Positions 31,561 through 43,600 of a DNA stretch of 64,000 nucleotides are shown here, piece by piece. The position numbers were made by a program, and so were the translations under genes. Under the pieces are notes generated by a model, which saw only the letters and a list, made by a program, of their open reading frames with translations, was not told the DNA's origin and did not search any database. The stretch is taken from the NCBI GenBank assembly GCA_016110215.1, contig JADWQD010000010.1, positions 434,001 through 498,000 of the forward strand, read 5' to 3'. Source of the DNA: Capronia americana. Lineage: Eukaryota; Ascomycota; Eurotiomycetes; Chaetothyriales; Herpotrichiellaceae. How positions within the stretch are numbered: position 1 is the first letter of the stretch; each line of letters begins with the position of its first letter.

Positions 31561-34211
31561 TGCTGCACCTGTCCTTGACGACGGGGAGCTGGAGTCGGAG
31601 TGTCTGGAGCTGGGGTGTCCGAACTTGACGTAGAGACACTGGGCGTTACGGCCGGCGTGTCCGCCACGCTTGAGTTTGGCTCCTTAGGGTCAACACGCTC
31701 GGGAGTCACAGCAGCATCGCCGGCTTCAACAGCCACGGCAACTGAACTGGAGGTAGCTGCAACAACATCAGAAGCGACAAGCGGTTGCTCAGGAGACAGC
31801 GTAGCCGATTCTTTCGCGTCCTCGGTGTCTTCGATGGCGGATGACTCTGAAGCGGGAGCGGGAGCGGGAGCGGTGGATGCCTCCTGCTTGAAGCCGTTGT
31901 TCTCATCGCTCAGGGTACCGACCTTCGCTTCACGCCTCTTCTTCTGGGCCTGAGGCATGTGATCCAACTCTTTCTTCAGAGTATGGAGCTCATCGGCGAG
32001 AGGTCGAATCCGCACTTCCAGGCTCTGCTTCTTGTCCTCCAACCGGAGCACCTTGCGCTCCATCTTCGTAAGGAGGCTCTGGGTTCTTCTGACGAGCTCG
32101 CACCGTTCCTTTGGAAGTTGGACCTTGACGCGGTCGGTGTCCTTTTCTTGGACAGGCACCAGCTGTTCTCCCCCGCCGAAGCGTGGGCGATTGGCATTCT
32201 GGCTGTTGTGTCGTGGCCCGGGTTGCTGTTGTGGCTGCGTTTCCTTCTGAGAGTTAAGGGTTTCTTCTTCCTCCTGCAGAATGGGTTCATGCTCTTTCAA
32301 CAACTCAACAGTGTGTTGGTCCTGCAAGAGCGCATTGGTGTCTTCCGAGCTTTTATACGCATCCTCCTCCTCCTCCTGGGCTGGTGCATCCTTCAGAGCC
32401 TCTGTTATTCCTAACTTCTCCGAGAGAATACGAATAGTATCGCTTTTGATCTTGCGAGTCTCCTGGCTATCTCTGTACATGTCTTCATAGTACCCGACCA
32501 AGGTCTCGTTGTCCGTGTTCTGCTCTTGAATCAGTTCAGCATAGGCATTCTGTCTGAGCTCTAGAGCCTGTGTGGTAAGGGTGAGTTCTTGTTGCAGGTT
32601 GTCGTTGGAGGCCGCGAGACGATCGACCTCATCACCCTGCTCCTGGGCCGGCGCCTTCTCTTCTTCAACGGGCTTGGCTTCGACGGTCTTGTTACTCTCC
32701 GGGGACTCGTTGGCGGCCGTTAGCTGTTGTTGCAGGTGGACGTTGGCGTCTGTCAGCCTCTCGATCTCGCCTTGGTATTTCTTGGCCTGGGTCTTCTTTT
32801 CGCGAAGCAGCTTGTCGTTGAAGCCCATACTAGCCTGCAGAGCATCTCGGGCGCTCTTGAGCTCTTGTTGCATGTTGGCGTTGGAGGTGGTAAGGCGCTC
32901 GATCTCATCACTTTGCTCCTGGACCACAGCGGTGTGTTGTAGAAGCAGCTGGTCGTTGAGAGTCTCACTGGACTGCAAGGACTCCTTGCATTGCTTCAGC
33001 TGTTGCTGCAAGTCGACTTTGGAGGTTTCGAGCGTCTTGATCTTATCGCTCTTCTGCCTTAACACAGCCTGATACTGGGTTCTGAGGATCCCGATATTTT
33101 CCTTAGTTCTGGTCTTGTCTTGCTCGAGTTCTTCTCTCGCTTCATTGACGCTGGCGCGCAGCGTTGCAATGTCGCTGGTCTTGCTTGAAGAATTTGCCTT
33201 TGCTGCTTCAAGCTCTGCCTTGAGAGCGTTGACAGTACTCGCGAGCTTTGCGTCCTCGTCCGACTTGGCGTCCTCGTCCGACTTGGCGTGAACATCTTGC
33301 TGGAGCTTGTGAATACTTGATTCCAGTTCCGCCTTCGTCTTGGAGTGGCTTGCTGCACTGTTCGCAGCTTCCTGCCCACTCTTCTTGGCTTGGTTCCGTG
33401 CATCCTGGAGGTCGCTGGCCAACTTGTTGTTGTTCGCCTCAAGTTGCAGGATCTTCGCACGGTCGGACTCCTTGTCGGCATGCAGCTGCTCGACTTGGGC
33501 CTGAAGGACTTGATTGGTAGTGGTCGACTTGTTGAGTTTGGCTTCAAGGGCCTCCTTTTCAGTCTTGAGCACATCGGACTGCAACACGGCGTCGAGAGCA
33601 CGCTGCAGTGACACATACATCGGCTCATCTTCTCGAGCTTTGTACAGCTCGATGAGATTGTCCATGACCTGGGCAGCTTTCTCATCCTCTTCTTGCCATA
33701 TATATGTAACACAATTGACCGCTGCTTCGTGGACGGCAACCTGTTCGGTTTGCGGCTGGACTGGAGTGGTGTGATCGTGGTGGGCCTCCTCGTTCATTGA
33801 GGCACTGGCTTCAAGGGCATCAAAATGTGGTGGGAGTAGGGGAGTGACGTAGTCGACTCGCTGTTCTTGTTCTTCTTCCACCGGGGCTGCTTGCTGCGGT
33901 GAAGCTGGAGGAGTGGAATGGTCGACTTGCTCGGCTTCTTGTTGGCTTCCATCTTCTTCTTCGATAGGTGCTGTTTGCTGCGACGACGGAAGGCGTTCGA
34001 CCACTGGCGGCCTAGGCCAGTAGAGCCAAGCGAGTATCAGAATGATCAGATGAACGCATATCAAGATCAAAACTCCCATCCATGTAGGCTCCGAAAGGTC
34101 ATCGAGTCTCGAGACCGTCGCCATCTCAACGGCCGGAGCACGGTCTATGTACTTGTGCCACACTTCGCGAACCTTGGCGAATAAGCCCATCCCGAAAATG
34201 TAGTTCGCCAT
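30261..34211 (-). CDS. Membrane-anchored coiled-coil protein with C-terminal GLEGSRYA-type repeats (unknown function)
   Basis: This is an intronless gene for 1316 residues. The start is the ATG at 34211. One membrane segment lies at residues about 44-65 (WMGVLILICVHLIILILAWLYW). It is followed by an acidic, Gln/Pro-rich linker and then about 600 residues (roughly 165-775) of nearly continuous heptad-type coiled coil with many LQ, ELK and ALEAKLNK stretches. From about residue 780 the chain is disordered and Ser/Ala/Pro-rich. From about 884 to the end it consists of some 20 degenerate repeats of a short unit (consensus GLEGSRYAPQPQEQ) spaced by Gln/Glu/Val runs. I recognise no enzymatic domain. 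A tethering or scaffold role at a membrane is a guess from the architecture only. The repeat part is also open in other frames, a side effect of its simple composition. Confidence 0.8.
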   Translation of the reverse strand: MANYIFGMGLFAKVREVWHKYIDRAPAVEMATVSRLDDLSEPTWMGVLILICVHLIILILAWLYWPRPPVVERLPSSQQTAPIEEEDGSQQEAEQVDHSTPPASPQQAAPVEEEQEQRVDYVTPLLPPHFDALEASASMNEEAHHDHTTPVQPQTEQVAVHEAAVNCVTYIWQEEDEKAAQVMDNLIELYKAREDEPMYVSLQRALDAVLQSDVLKTEKEALEAKLNKSTTTNQVLQAQVEQLHADKESDRAKILQLEANNNKLASDLQDARNQAKKSGQEAANSAASHSKTKAELESSIHKLQQDVHAKSDEDAKSDEDAKLASTVNALKAELEAAKANSSSKTSDIATLRASVNEAREELEQDKTRTKENIGILRTQYQAVLRQKSDKIKTLETSKVDLQQQLKQCKESLQSSETLNDQLLLQHTAVVQEQSDEIERLTTSNANMQQELKSARDALQASMGFNDKLLREKKTQAKKYQGEIERLTDANVHLQQQLTAANESPESNKTVEAKPVEEEKAPAQEQGDEVDRLAASNDNLQQELTLTTQALELRQNAYAELIQEQNTDNETLVGYYEDMYRDSQETRKIKSDTIRILSEKLGITEALKDAPAQEEEEDAYKSSEDTNALLQDQHTVELLKEHEPILQEEEETLNSQKETQPQQQPGPRHNSQNANRPRFGGGEQLVPVQEKDTDRVKVQLPKERCELVRRTQSLLTKMERKVLRLEDKKQSLEVRIRPLADELHTLKKELDHMPQAQKKRREAKVGTLSDENNGFKQEASTAPAPAPASESSAIEDTEDAKESATLSPEQPLVASDVVAATSSSVAVAVEAGDAAVTPERVDPKEPNSSVADTPAVTPSVSTSSSDTPAPDTPTPAPRRQGQVQQVGLEGSRYAPQPPQEQRPYVRIEGSSLARQEQLTPPPVDIEGSRHGPQQLQEQNPPVGLGGNGSVQQQEHEVGVEGGQHARQGQQEQRPHIGLEGSRFAPQQEEEASIEDTEHTRQEEQEQRPQAALEGSQSARQQQQEQPRAGLEGSRFARQKVQNVGLEASRFAPQPQQERGDGLPESRNAGQQEEQQGGGLEASSNAPQPQQQPVMGQEEGEKQPRSLEASRYAPQPQEQQQVVTQEQEQRGGLEASRYAPRPQEQRVVGQEEEQQQVFGQEEEPQQVVGQEEEEQQPRGLEGSRYAPQPQEQRVVGQEEEPQQVVAQEQEQQRRDLDASRYAPQPQEQPVVGQEEEQQPVASQEEEEQQRRAPEASTSVPQPQEQPAVEQEEEQQREGVEASSSASQPQEQRVVGLEGSRYASQPPQRRGLESSKYAR

Positions 34212-35077
34212 GGCCGGAGCACTGGAAACAAGAGTCAGTTTATTTCGTTTGTTAGGATTGGATGCACCTCCTCGTGAGGTAGTATCTGATCTGGTTACCC
34301 GGAGGCTGGGATCAGGCTTCGATATTGATCAACGGAGACGAGAAGCTAAGATGAGGACGGAAAGCAGCGTGAACTGTGAGGTCTGTAGAATTGGTGAGAT
34401 GACGGATCGCGCTGTTCTTGCAATGAAATTCCTGGGCCTTGCTGGGCTGGTTGCGCAAGGATGGAGGTTGGAGGTGAAAGTGCAGAATGCTGCAGTGCGA
34501 GCGAGTCTGGTGCACAGAGAATGTGACGATATAAAGATAGAGTTGCAAATGACAGGCGTACAAGAAGGGGGTTGGCAAAAGGTAATTCAATTGCTCGTGG
34601 GATGGGAGGAACGGTTGAAGAAAAAACAATTTCGGAAGAAAGAAACTTGTTTGCCTGGTTCGATGGAGCCAGTCGAAAGGACAATGCGAATCAGCAGGGC
34701 TTTGTGTGAATCGCGATGCGCTGCCATATGAAGCTGCAGGTCTTTGTGTGAATCTCCTTGTGAAGCTTCACAATCGACGAGCCTGTACACAAAGGTAACC
34801 AGGGGGGGATCACAGGGCGGGAGAGAAGTCGTCCACCTCACCCACCTCACCCGGGTAGCATCTCTTTTCTTGAGGAATCCTCGGTGGCATGGAAGCGCGT
34901 AAAAGGGGTTTGAGCTCGGCAAGGTTGATGTGTAGGAGGGGTATCATATATTGGTACAGTTTGCCCGACGAGATTACTAACTCCTTACAATCACTTGGTT
35001 GCGAACGCCGTCGCAGAACCGAAGCTGATCGAGACCGTCCCGTATGCATGCTGGTTATGGTGTGCGTATTTCATACA
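34212..35077. other. Intergenic region between the coiled-coil gene and a Zn2Cys6 regulator
   Basis: It carries the promoter of the coiled-coil gene and the 3' flank of the regulator. A plus-strand open stretch (34210-34731) has no motif and runs against the promoter. I do not consider it a gene. Confidence 0.45.
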
Positions 35078-37903
35078 TCATTGCTGAGGCATTCCGTTCA
35101 TGTTGTCGCTCAGGATGAAATCGTTGTAGCTTGGCTGGCCGAAGGTTTCCGCCCAATCCCACTCGAATGTCATCGGCATCTGCCACAAGTCCTGAGGGAC
35201 AAAGGGGTGTTGAAAAGAACTGCCATTGAGAGGCGACATGGTGGTGCTTGGAATTTGCTGACTACTGAGATCAGGACTGAGGCCAGGCGCTGAAAGCATA
35301 TCGACATAGTCGTTGTCAAACGAGGACATGTTGAAGAACTGGTTGTTGTTGTTATTGTTGGGAGTCATCGTGCTTGGTGAGTGGGCAGCCATGTTCGTTG
35401 CTGCCATGCTGGCGGTCGACGGCAAGTGACCAGCGCCCGTACGCGGCGAGCCGCCTGCGCCGCTCGATCTGCGAGAACCGGCATTTCGCCCGTTGAGCTG
35501 CGACTGTACTTGAGCCATGGCTGATTGATTGACACGCATGACTTCCTCGGGCACCAGTCTGCGTTTTCGCTTCGATCCCTCCTTCTCGGCCTTTTCGATC
35601 ACCACTTTGGCGATACGAGCAAACTCGGCGCAAACAGTGAGCATCCGATTGATGGACCCAGTGCCCTCGTCATGTGCAACATTGCCGAGGAAGTTTACCA
35701 CAAGGTCCATGAGCTTGATGTCGGCTCTGGCACGAGTATCCTGAGGATTCTGCAAGATGTTCGCAAAGAGAGTGACCAGTGCCGAAACCGGGAAGTACAA
35801 AATCAACCAGACGCAGGCAAAATCGCCCTGCGGAATGTATTTGATGAGGTGGATGGAAGCTCGAGCAGCTGAAACACACAGTGCAGCTGAAGAAAAGACT
35901 CTTGGATTGAGCGGGCGAGCGTTGAGTCCTTGGATGGCATATTCCGACAGTCGACTGGTCCAATACCCGTGGTGCACCGACATGCGATGGATCGTTGTCA
36001 AGCAGTTATAATACGAGAAGTGGAGGACGACGATGTGCAGAATGAGAGGAGTATGTGACGTTTTGATCTCGTGCTCCGGCCGGAAATCGAGAGGTATGCT
36101 GTCCTTCCAGGCCTCCAGCTCCCTGTCAAGTTCGCCAATGGTGTTCAGCAGTTCGCCATCGCTCTGCTTTGACGCCCTCACAGAGTAAAGCTGGCGATAT
36201 ACCTTGCTGGAGATGACTGCAAATTCGCACATGAGGCGGAAAAGGTTGATCTTGCTCTTACCGTCGGCCAACGGGACGTTTCCTATGTTGTCGGGAGGAT
36301 CTTCTGAGGGCAACTCGACATTCATATCATCGTCGTCCTGGGCAGGTGGCCGTCCGGCCCTGAGACACGCATCCTTGTCGAGCAGATATGCAATCCAGAA
36401 GACCCGCTTGCGTTGCTCCACTTCTATGGGATTGAGGTTGAATGCCGATCCGCGCTTGTGAAGGCCTATGGTGTGAGAACACCTGATGGCCGCTGCAATG
36501 AGGAAAAAGGATGGCTGAGGATTCGGAGTTCCTTGCAAGAACAATGCCATGCCCAGAAGAGCCTGCACGCTGAGCAGATCCGTGTTCCGCAAGGTTAGTT
36601 CGGTGATGACCCCCATGGCGTTTTTCAGGTACAGCCATGCCTTTTGATCATCTTCTTGGGGAACAACATTGCTCATGACTCTTATACGGTAAGCAATGGC
36701 AAGGGCGACGTTGATGCTCGCCCACCAGCCACTTCCTTCATAAGGATCTTTGGAGTATTGCTTCTCCACAAGATGCATGAAGGTGGGCTCATGAAATAGG
36801 GGGAACATGCAGTTGAAGTTCTCGAAGAAGTCCTTGAACAGGGACAGAGCTTCCTCTTTCGGCGGCAGGGGCTTGAACACCCGGCGGACAAAGATGTCTC
36901 CAAAGATCTCGGGTTTCCAGTACTGCCACTTGGTGTCGTCTTCGTTGACAGCATTCTGAATGGTTTCTTGAAAAGATGTATCCCCGGTCTTCTCATTGAC
37001 CCACTCGATGCCTTTGCTTGAGAAGATGGAGAACGCCGATGACGAACCTGGCCAGGGTTAGGCAACCCTCATATGTGAAGCAGAGGAATACATACCAATG
37101 TATCTTGTCTCGCCAACATTGTTGGTCACGAGCGAGCACATGGCCTCGGACAGATTTTCGACCTCTTCCCGACTTGGTTTGTCGCCATCTGTACTCGGCG
37201 AAGTGACAGTGTCGCGAGGGGTCTCCAGAGAGCCCCGCGCAGAGCCTGGCCGGGGTGAATTCTCAGGCGCAACAGACGCCGAGCTACTCTTCGAAGGAGC
37301 GGACGACTCCGTCCTTTGTGCCGCGGATTCCCTCGAAGAGGCTTTCTCAGCGAGGCGCTTCTCAAGTGTGCCCAAGTCTGTCTTGCCGGCCTCTTCTTCC
37401 GAAAGGAGGCCGGACATGCGCAGCAGCGACTCCATGCGGCCAAGCCGATTCTCGAGGCCTTCGATGTACTTGGCTCTGGGAGTGTGCATCAGTACCAGCG
37501 CCATGCTCGCTCACGGTGCCACCTACCCTTTTGGAGGATTGCGCTTCTTCTCCACTTGTGTGAAGACACATTCCGTTTTATAATTTATGCAGTGGCCACA
37601 TTTGGGCATCTTCCCGTCGCATTTGATCTTCTTCTTCCTGCACATGTCGCACGCCTGCAATCACTGTCAGAATGCTCATACACTTTTGCGCAGCAGAGGG
37701 AAGCACACTCTTGCAATGCGCCGGCGCTTGGGATCATTCTCGTCAAGTCCTCCATCGTAATCGCCGAAATATGCACCTGGGGGCAAGGTCGGGGGTATGG
37801 GAGTGCCATCTGGGTTGTATGCTCCGAATATCTGAGGCGGCTGCTGCGGAACATAGGAGGACATGTCATAAGCCATTGCATCGATGCTCCCTCGGGGGTC
37901 CAT
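35078..37903 (-). CDS. Zn(II)2Cys6 transcription factor, four exons
   Basis: The predicted protein has 890 residues in exons 37709-37903, 37527-37654, 37096-37475 and 35078-37047; the introns are 48-54 bp and all frames join. The first intron falls exactly before the zinc cluster: C67, C70, C77, C84, C87, C94 (CDMCRKKKIKCDGKMPKC core, spacing X2-X6-X6-X2-X6). A basic linker ([25 protein letters not shown]) leads into a leucine-rich dimerisation helix. The fungal-specific regulatory domain occupies about residues 290-640, with the typical CSHTIGLHKRG and RKRVFWIAYLLDKD segments. The C-terminus has an NLS-like SKRKRRL stretch, an Asn run, and an aromatic/acidic end (MTFEWDWAETF) that could activate transcription. 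The target pathway is unknown. The zinc-cluster sequence does not match XlnR, so I avoid that name. Confidence 0.9.
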
Positions 37904-39829
37904 GGTGCGTTCCGGTGCTGCCGTTGCCGCTACCGCCTACGCTCTCGTGGTTTCTCAAACGAGATTTGTGCACTCCGGTGAGAGTCTGCTGAGTCGGGAA
38001 GTAGGCACCCGGCCGGAAAAGAACGACGGAGGGGCGGAGGGTCAGAAGTGCTAAGCCAATTGGCTCATCGTGAGAAACGAGGTCTAACTTGTGATCGCCA
38101 CCAGATTATCACCTCGAGAGAGCCGGGAGGAGGGCAGGTCAGGCAGGCTATGAAATGGGCGACTCCAATGTGAGCCGGGAAGAAAGATCGCTGGACGAGG
38201 TCGTCAGGAGATGAGCCAGACAATTAGTCAGGCAGGAAAGAATCGAGTTGGAGAATTGGAATTCAGGAAGGTCCAAAGTGTATCAAGTAGTCGCAGATGG
38301 CCATGGTCCCCAAGGTACTCGCTCCCTCCGTATTGTACGATTTACGACGCCAATGACAGGGTTCAGAGATCAGAGTTCTCAGCCTTTGCCCGTTATGAGC
38401 TAAGGCCCCAAGCCGATTATGACGAAGAGCAGGGCAAGCAGGGGCGGCACACTCTGAAACCCGAATGGTAGGCAGGGCTGTCTAGGCGTGGCGGCTATGC
38501 TGCATTGGGCGTGCCATACCGAGCCCCATCCAAGAATTCAGGCAACAACCATATTCCTATGCCCGTAGCTCGTATTGGAGCACCAGTCATTCGACTGCCA
38601 GTTGATTGCCCCCGGCGTGTCCGACCCACGTTTTCAGAGCGATCATCAATGCGCTGTCGTCCTGTTCGGGCAAGTACACAGGATCTGTGATCCGGGGATA
38701 AGAGAAGTGTCAGCCAGGCCAGAGCAGAGACACCAGGTATTTGACCGCGCACTAACGTGTCCCAGGCTTTATTGACAGCTAAAGCCCGAGCCCGCCAGTG
38801 GCTTCCTCGCTTCGTCCGTGGATGAGGCCCGAGTGTATCAGACTACGACAATTCAGTCTCAACTCATCCTCACCTCGCTTGATCTGGGAGCCAGATCAGT
38901 TTCATCATCACAAAATCAGTCACAGATCACTACACGGTCACCATTTCCTCGCGCGAAAGCTACGTATGCAAGCTCTTAACCTCTCCTGATACTCATCCTC
39001 CTCAATCAGGATTTACTCCGTGCTGCGTCGATTCACCAGGACGTATTTCATCCGCTCCGCCCTTCAGTCTGGTCCGACTCCGTGCGTGTCCTGCGGCTTT
39101 GCCCCAATCACGGCCGCCCTTTCGACTGTGAAAAGCTTGATATGCCGCCCCCGATTCCACAATGCCCGTATTCTCGGATTCGGCAACAAGTGGTACCGCC
39201 CGGACCCGATGAATCGTCCGAGTGGGATCACGCCGCTCCCACTTTTCCGGCGTCAATCCAGATGCTTACCATACCACAACAGGTAGCCACTGGTGGATGA
39301 CTGGTCGGTGACTGAGGGACTACGAACTCGGCCGAATCCGTACAACACATATCAATGCCGACTCACGTGGTTTCCTGAGTCGTGTTTGCCCTGTTCGCGA
39401 TTTACGGTCAAGTCACTGGGATCGATATCTCACAGGGATGAAAAGCTGACTAAATCCAAGGCGTGGATCCTGCAAAAATCTGGAAATGTGAGCCATTTTT
39501 CACGTCTAATCAACTATCTCTCCGTTTGTGAGCCTCGCTGCAATTTTGACTCGGCATTTCGACTAACCTCTCGCTGCACGTCGACAGAAAGAACCTCGCA
39601 GATCATCTCCAAGACTGTCGGCATGGAGAACCAAATGACCAGCGCGTGTGACTTCACGTCGCCTTTCCTTCTCTCCGAACATCGGGACGGTGTCGGACGG
39701 TCCACGGGCACGAGAGAGGCCGAGGGCGAGATGGGCAAGAAGAAGCGCTAAGTGGAAACATTTCTTTTCCCATTTGATTGGTGCCTCGCGATCTCGTATG
39801 CTAGCAACAGCCTTGCGAACACGTCCATC
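37904..39829. other. Intergenic region, with coding-like fragments of uncertain status
   Basis: The region lies upstream of the Zn2Cys6 regulator. Two plus-strand stretches read like protein without being genes: about 38500-38690 (no ATG at the start of the open part) and about 38970-39300, with segments such as LCPNHGRPFDCEKLDMPPP and a stop at 39300. They do not join into a convincing model. Together with the decayed gene to the right, this may be a region of gene decay. Confidence 0.35.
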
Positions 39830-40619
39830 AGGATCTCCAGCGCTCCTTCTCTCTGGATTCTTGGATCGCCTGTTGTTGCAGCTGGTATTCGACGTATTCG
39901 TCGACGATCTCATGGCAACTCTTGATCAAAATCTACCCGTGCTCATGTCTGAAAGTGGGCCGTTGAGTGTTCAACCATGCCCTCCTTTCTAGAGAGTCGT
40001 ACCACCAATGATTGTCGGTCACAGAGTCAACGCGGAAGATTTCATGGCGGTGGACAAAAACCCGTCGAGGTCCCATAATTTCCGGAGGCGGCGACCCTCG
40101 ACTTGATAGTCGAGCTCCGGTCGTGGAACAGTCGAACAAGCATGGCGAACCATCGTTCGTGCTCCTGTGCCTCGAAGGCCTTCTGCGCTGCGTGCGGATC
40201 GGTCTCCTCGTCGCCCTCTTCTGCGTCGTTGGATTCCTCGTCGCTCAGGTTGGCTAGGTTTGCCCGATGCTCGTCCTTGTCGACTGCTCAGTATGCAACA
40301 TCTCCCTCCCCATTGCCACCTTCCGTACCTCATGCACGTCCGCTTCGTTATAGGGACATGTCCTATGCCTCGACACCGCTTCGCGTCCGTATGCCCTGTC
40401 ATACCCATATCGACATCCCTGCTCAGACCCTGCATGACCCTGGTACTCTTCGCCTTCTCTGGTTTGTGAGAAGCGCTCTCCGGTACCAGACGCACGATGT
40501 CTCTTAGCAGCCCCGTCGCCTCTTCCAGCTTGCTTGTCATCCTCATCGTCATCCCTGCGACGCTTGTGGCCCACATGAAACTCCTCCGCATGTTCTTCTT
40601 CCTCGTTTCCCTTTTCCAT
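39830..40619 (-). pseudogene. Probable decayed protein-coding gene
   Basis: On the minus strand an ATG at 40619 opens a basic/acidic stretch (KRRRDDDEDDKQAG). Further on, protein-like segments appear in different frames: ANLSDEESNDAEEGDEE with EAQEHERWFAMLVRLFHDRS (about 40090-40260), then FRVDSVTDNHWWYDSLERRA and NTQRPTFRHEHG (about 39940-40060). After an in-frame TAG (where CAG would be expected) the same frame continues with IKSCHEIVDEYVEYQLQQQ (about 39845-39930). I found no set of canonical introns that joins them. The parent family is not recognised. An unusual but live spliced gene is the alternative. Confidence 0.4.
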
Positions 40620-40685
40620 GCGTCATCCTCTTAACCTACCAGTTGGTCAGTTTTCGGAAGTCGCCGGATAGCTCCAGGATTCCTA

Positions 40686-43600
40686 TCACAGACGACTGTA
40701 TTCCTCGGCCTCTCTCTTCATGGTCTCCTCTTCAGGCGAGTCATGCAGATAGTTTTCGGCAGAGTCCTCGAAGGAGATGTCCTCCCGGTGAGAGCTGTGA
40801 GTTGCAGGGGGGTGCGGACCTTCAGAGCCACGTCCTGGAGCTGGGTTGAGCTCCCCACTGGCGTGGCTTTCGTGAGGACGAGTGAGCTGCTGAGCGTGCC
40901 CCGAGATTCCTGCTTGCTGTGCCTGGTTGTGTCCGAGTTGAAGCGCAGCCGCCAGCGCCTCAGGGATCTGGATGTCTTCAGGATTGATAGGGGTGTTGGA
41001 TTGTGGCCGCAACAAGTTCGGGAATGGGTTAGGCTGTGGAGTAGTTGCTTGATGTACCATCAGTCTGCTCTTGGGCATCAGCATTATTCTCCGCACATGA
41101 CCCTCGTACTGCTTGCTGCTGTTCTCTGGTGGCACACCCCATTCTCTTTCTTCATCTGTACGATCATCGATGATGGGTTCTCCATAAGGATGAGGAGAAC
41201 CCTGCAGTCGGTCGGCATTGTTCTGAAAAGATGCGGAACGTAGGCTCTCCAGGGCGGCTTGAAGCTTTGCACGATCCATTGGTGACATGGCTGGCTGGCT
41301 TGTTGATGCAGGAGCTTCTGGGATCATGCCGCTCAGCTCGTCCACAAAGTCCCTTGCCTGTGGTTGCGCGACTGCGCACTCACTCGGATTGCCATATGGG
41401 AGGTCACCGGCAGCCGGGTGCACTGGTGTTGGAGCCGCTTCTGGTGCATCTTGGGGGCCATGGGCTCCCAAGGCAGGGCTATTCATCTCAACTCCCTGCA
41501 TCCCAGCATGTGGATGGTTCGGGTCGTACTCAGTTCTATCAGTTGGATGAAGCGAGTCCAGCAATGCCCGAATCTCCGGCATCTCACCAACAAGGTCAAC
41601 ATTTAGCCGCGGTTCAGTTGCGTTCGGACTCAATCCTATCGAGTTGAAGAAGTCGTCCGGGTCCGCCCAGTCCTGGCCCTGCAGGATCATGGGCTGCTGC
41701 TGTGGTTGCTGTTGCCGCTGGCGATCCTGCTCGTCAATCGCTCCCGGGTTGTTCCACTCCGTAGTGTCGAGAGTCGGCCAGCTGTGTGGATCATACTGAC
41801 TCAGTTGAGTCTGGTAACCGGTGACTTGGCTCGGAGGGATCTCGAACAGCGCCGCGTTCGAAGGTCTCTGCTCCTCTACCATCGTCTCCTCCTGATCTTG
41901 TACCAAAGGCTCGCCAAATGGTGGGACCACGTTGTACAAGGTGCCATCCTGATCTGGCTGCTGGTGAGACATCGTCGATTGCTGTTGTTGGTCTCCAGGG
42001 CCCGCCAGACAGATCACGCCTAGTTCAACACCTTCCATTTCCTTGTGCAAATCACAATTTCCAACACCTTCCATCTCCGCAGAGAACTCAGGGATAGCCG
42101 GAAACGACTGCACAGACGCCGGTTGCGCTGCAACTGGGACTGGAGCGCCCGTGGCTTCTTGCCCTTCTGCATCGATGTCCATCTCGGCCGCACGCTGGAT
42201 TCGAGCAGGTGGTTCCTGTGTCCCGAAGTGGCGCGTGTCAGCAACTGGTGACCCATCGAAGTTCTCTGCAATCCTGGCTCTACCACGGGGTTTTAATCTT
42301 GGCTGTGCCTCACCTGCATCATGCTCTCGGTTGCGTAGAGCTGAACGACGATGGGCACTGGCACCGACCGCATCAGGAATGATGTTGAAGATCTTGTCCT
42401 CACCTGACACCTGGAAGACGGGTCGTTCCGGAAGACGTGACTGCACATTGAACTGGAAGCCATTGAAGACAGGCCGTTGTGAAGCAGCAATGACATGAGC
42501 GGGCGCAGCGGACCGAGTTGAAGCCTCGTTGTTGCCAGAGCCGTTACCACCGCCGCTGGCAGGGGCGGTATTGTCTCTCTCTTCAACGGGTTTGGTCTCT
42601 GCTGAGGAGGTTCCTGCAACAACTGCGCCTGATGATGGAGGAGGATGAGGTGGCCCATGCTGATCGTCGTCACTGTCATCGTCACTGTCGTCTTCGACGT
42701 GCGACATAGGCGGCAAATCCTCCTTGGGCTTTCCAAGCTTTCTCTTTCCGTCCGCGTTGGTGCCATCCTCTACATCATCAACAGTCTCGGAAGACGCCGA
42801 CTTGCTTAAGACTTCTGTCGAGGCCGGTTTTTCGATGCTGACCGCAGTTTGCTCCCCTTCAGAGGCGACTGCTGGGGCATGGGACTGCAGATCTGACGGT
42901 GCCGCGGTGGCCTTGGCCGCCTCCTCAGCTTCCCAGACGAGCCATGCCACGCACACTTCGTTTAAGCTTTCCAGACTCAGTTTGTGCCAACCGTAAATGT
43001 CAAGAAATTGTTCGACATCTTTACTGTTGGCGTCGTTGACACCGAAGTCCTTCTTCAGCCGATGTCGGACTTGGTCTTTGAGAAGCAAGCGCTGAGCACT
43101 GTTGATCTTGGGCGGCGGAGGAGCGACGTTGCTTGATTGAGACACTGCTGTAGCAACTGCCGGCCGTTCCGAGTCTGTGGAAGCCCCAACATTCTTGACC
43201 GCCGAGCTGCTTTCAGCTTTGATCGAGACCGCTCTGTAAGCAGTGACAGTGGCTTGCTGTTTCTCTTCTGCTGTCTGGAACCCGAGCCACTGATCGTGGA
43301 GATTTTTGGCCTGAATGTCGTTCACCGCCTCCCATAATCCAAAGAAGTCAAGGAACCGATGCAACTGGGCTGGATCGGCACCTTTGACACCGCACTCTTC
43401 CTGCAACCGATGCGCAAGGGATTCCACGCGATAACGGCGCGAATCATCCTCCAACTGGGGCTGTGGATCGGAGCCGGTGGTCGACTTGCCCTTTCTTTTC
43501 TTGATCTCAGCCTCGTCTAACTGGGGCTTTGGATCTGAGCCAGTGGTCGATCTGGCCTCTGCCTTCTCAATCTCGGCTTCTTTCGACTGGGGCTGCGGAT

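Noticed and set aside
35078..37903. Naming the regulator XlnR (xylanolytic activator)
   Set aside because: Only the generic fungal regulatory domain is shared; the zinc-cluster sequence differs from that of XlnR.
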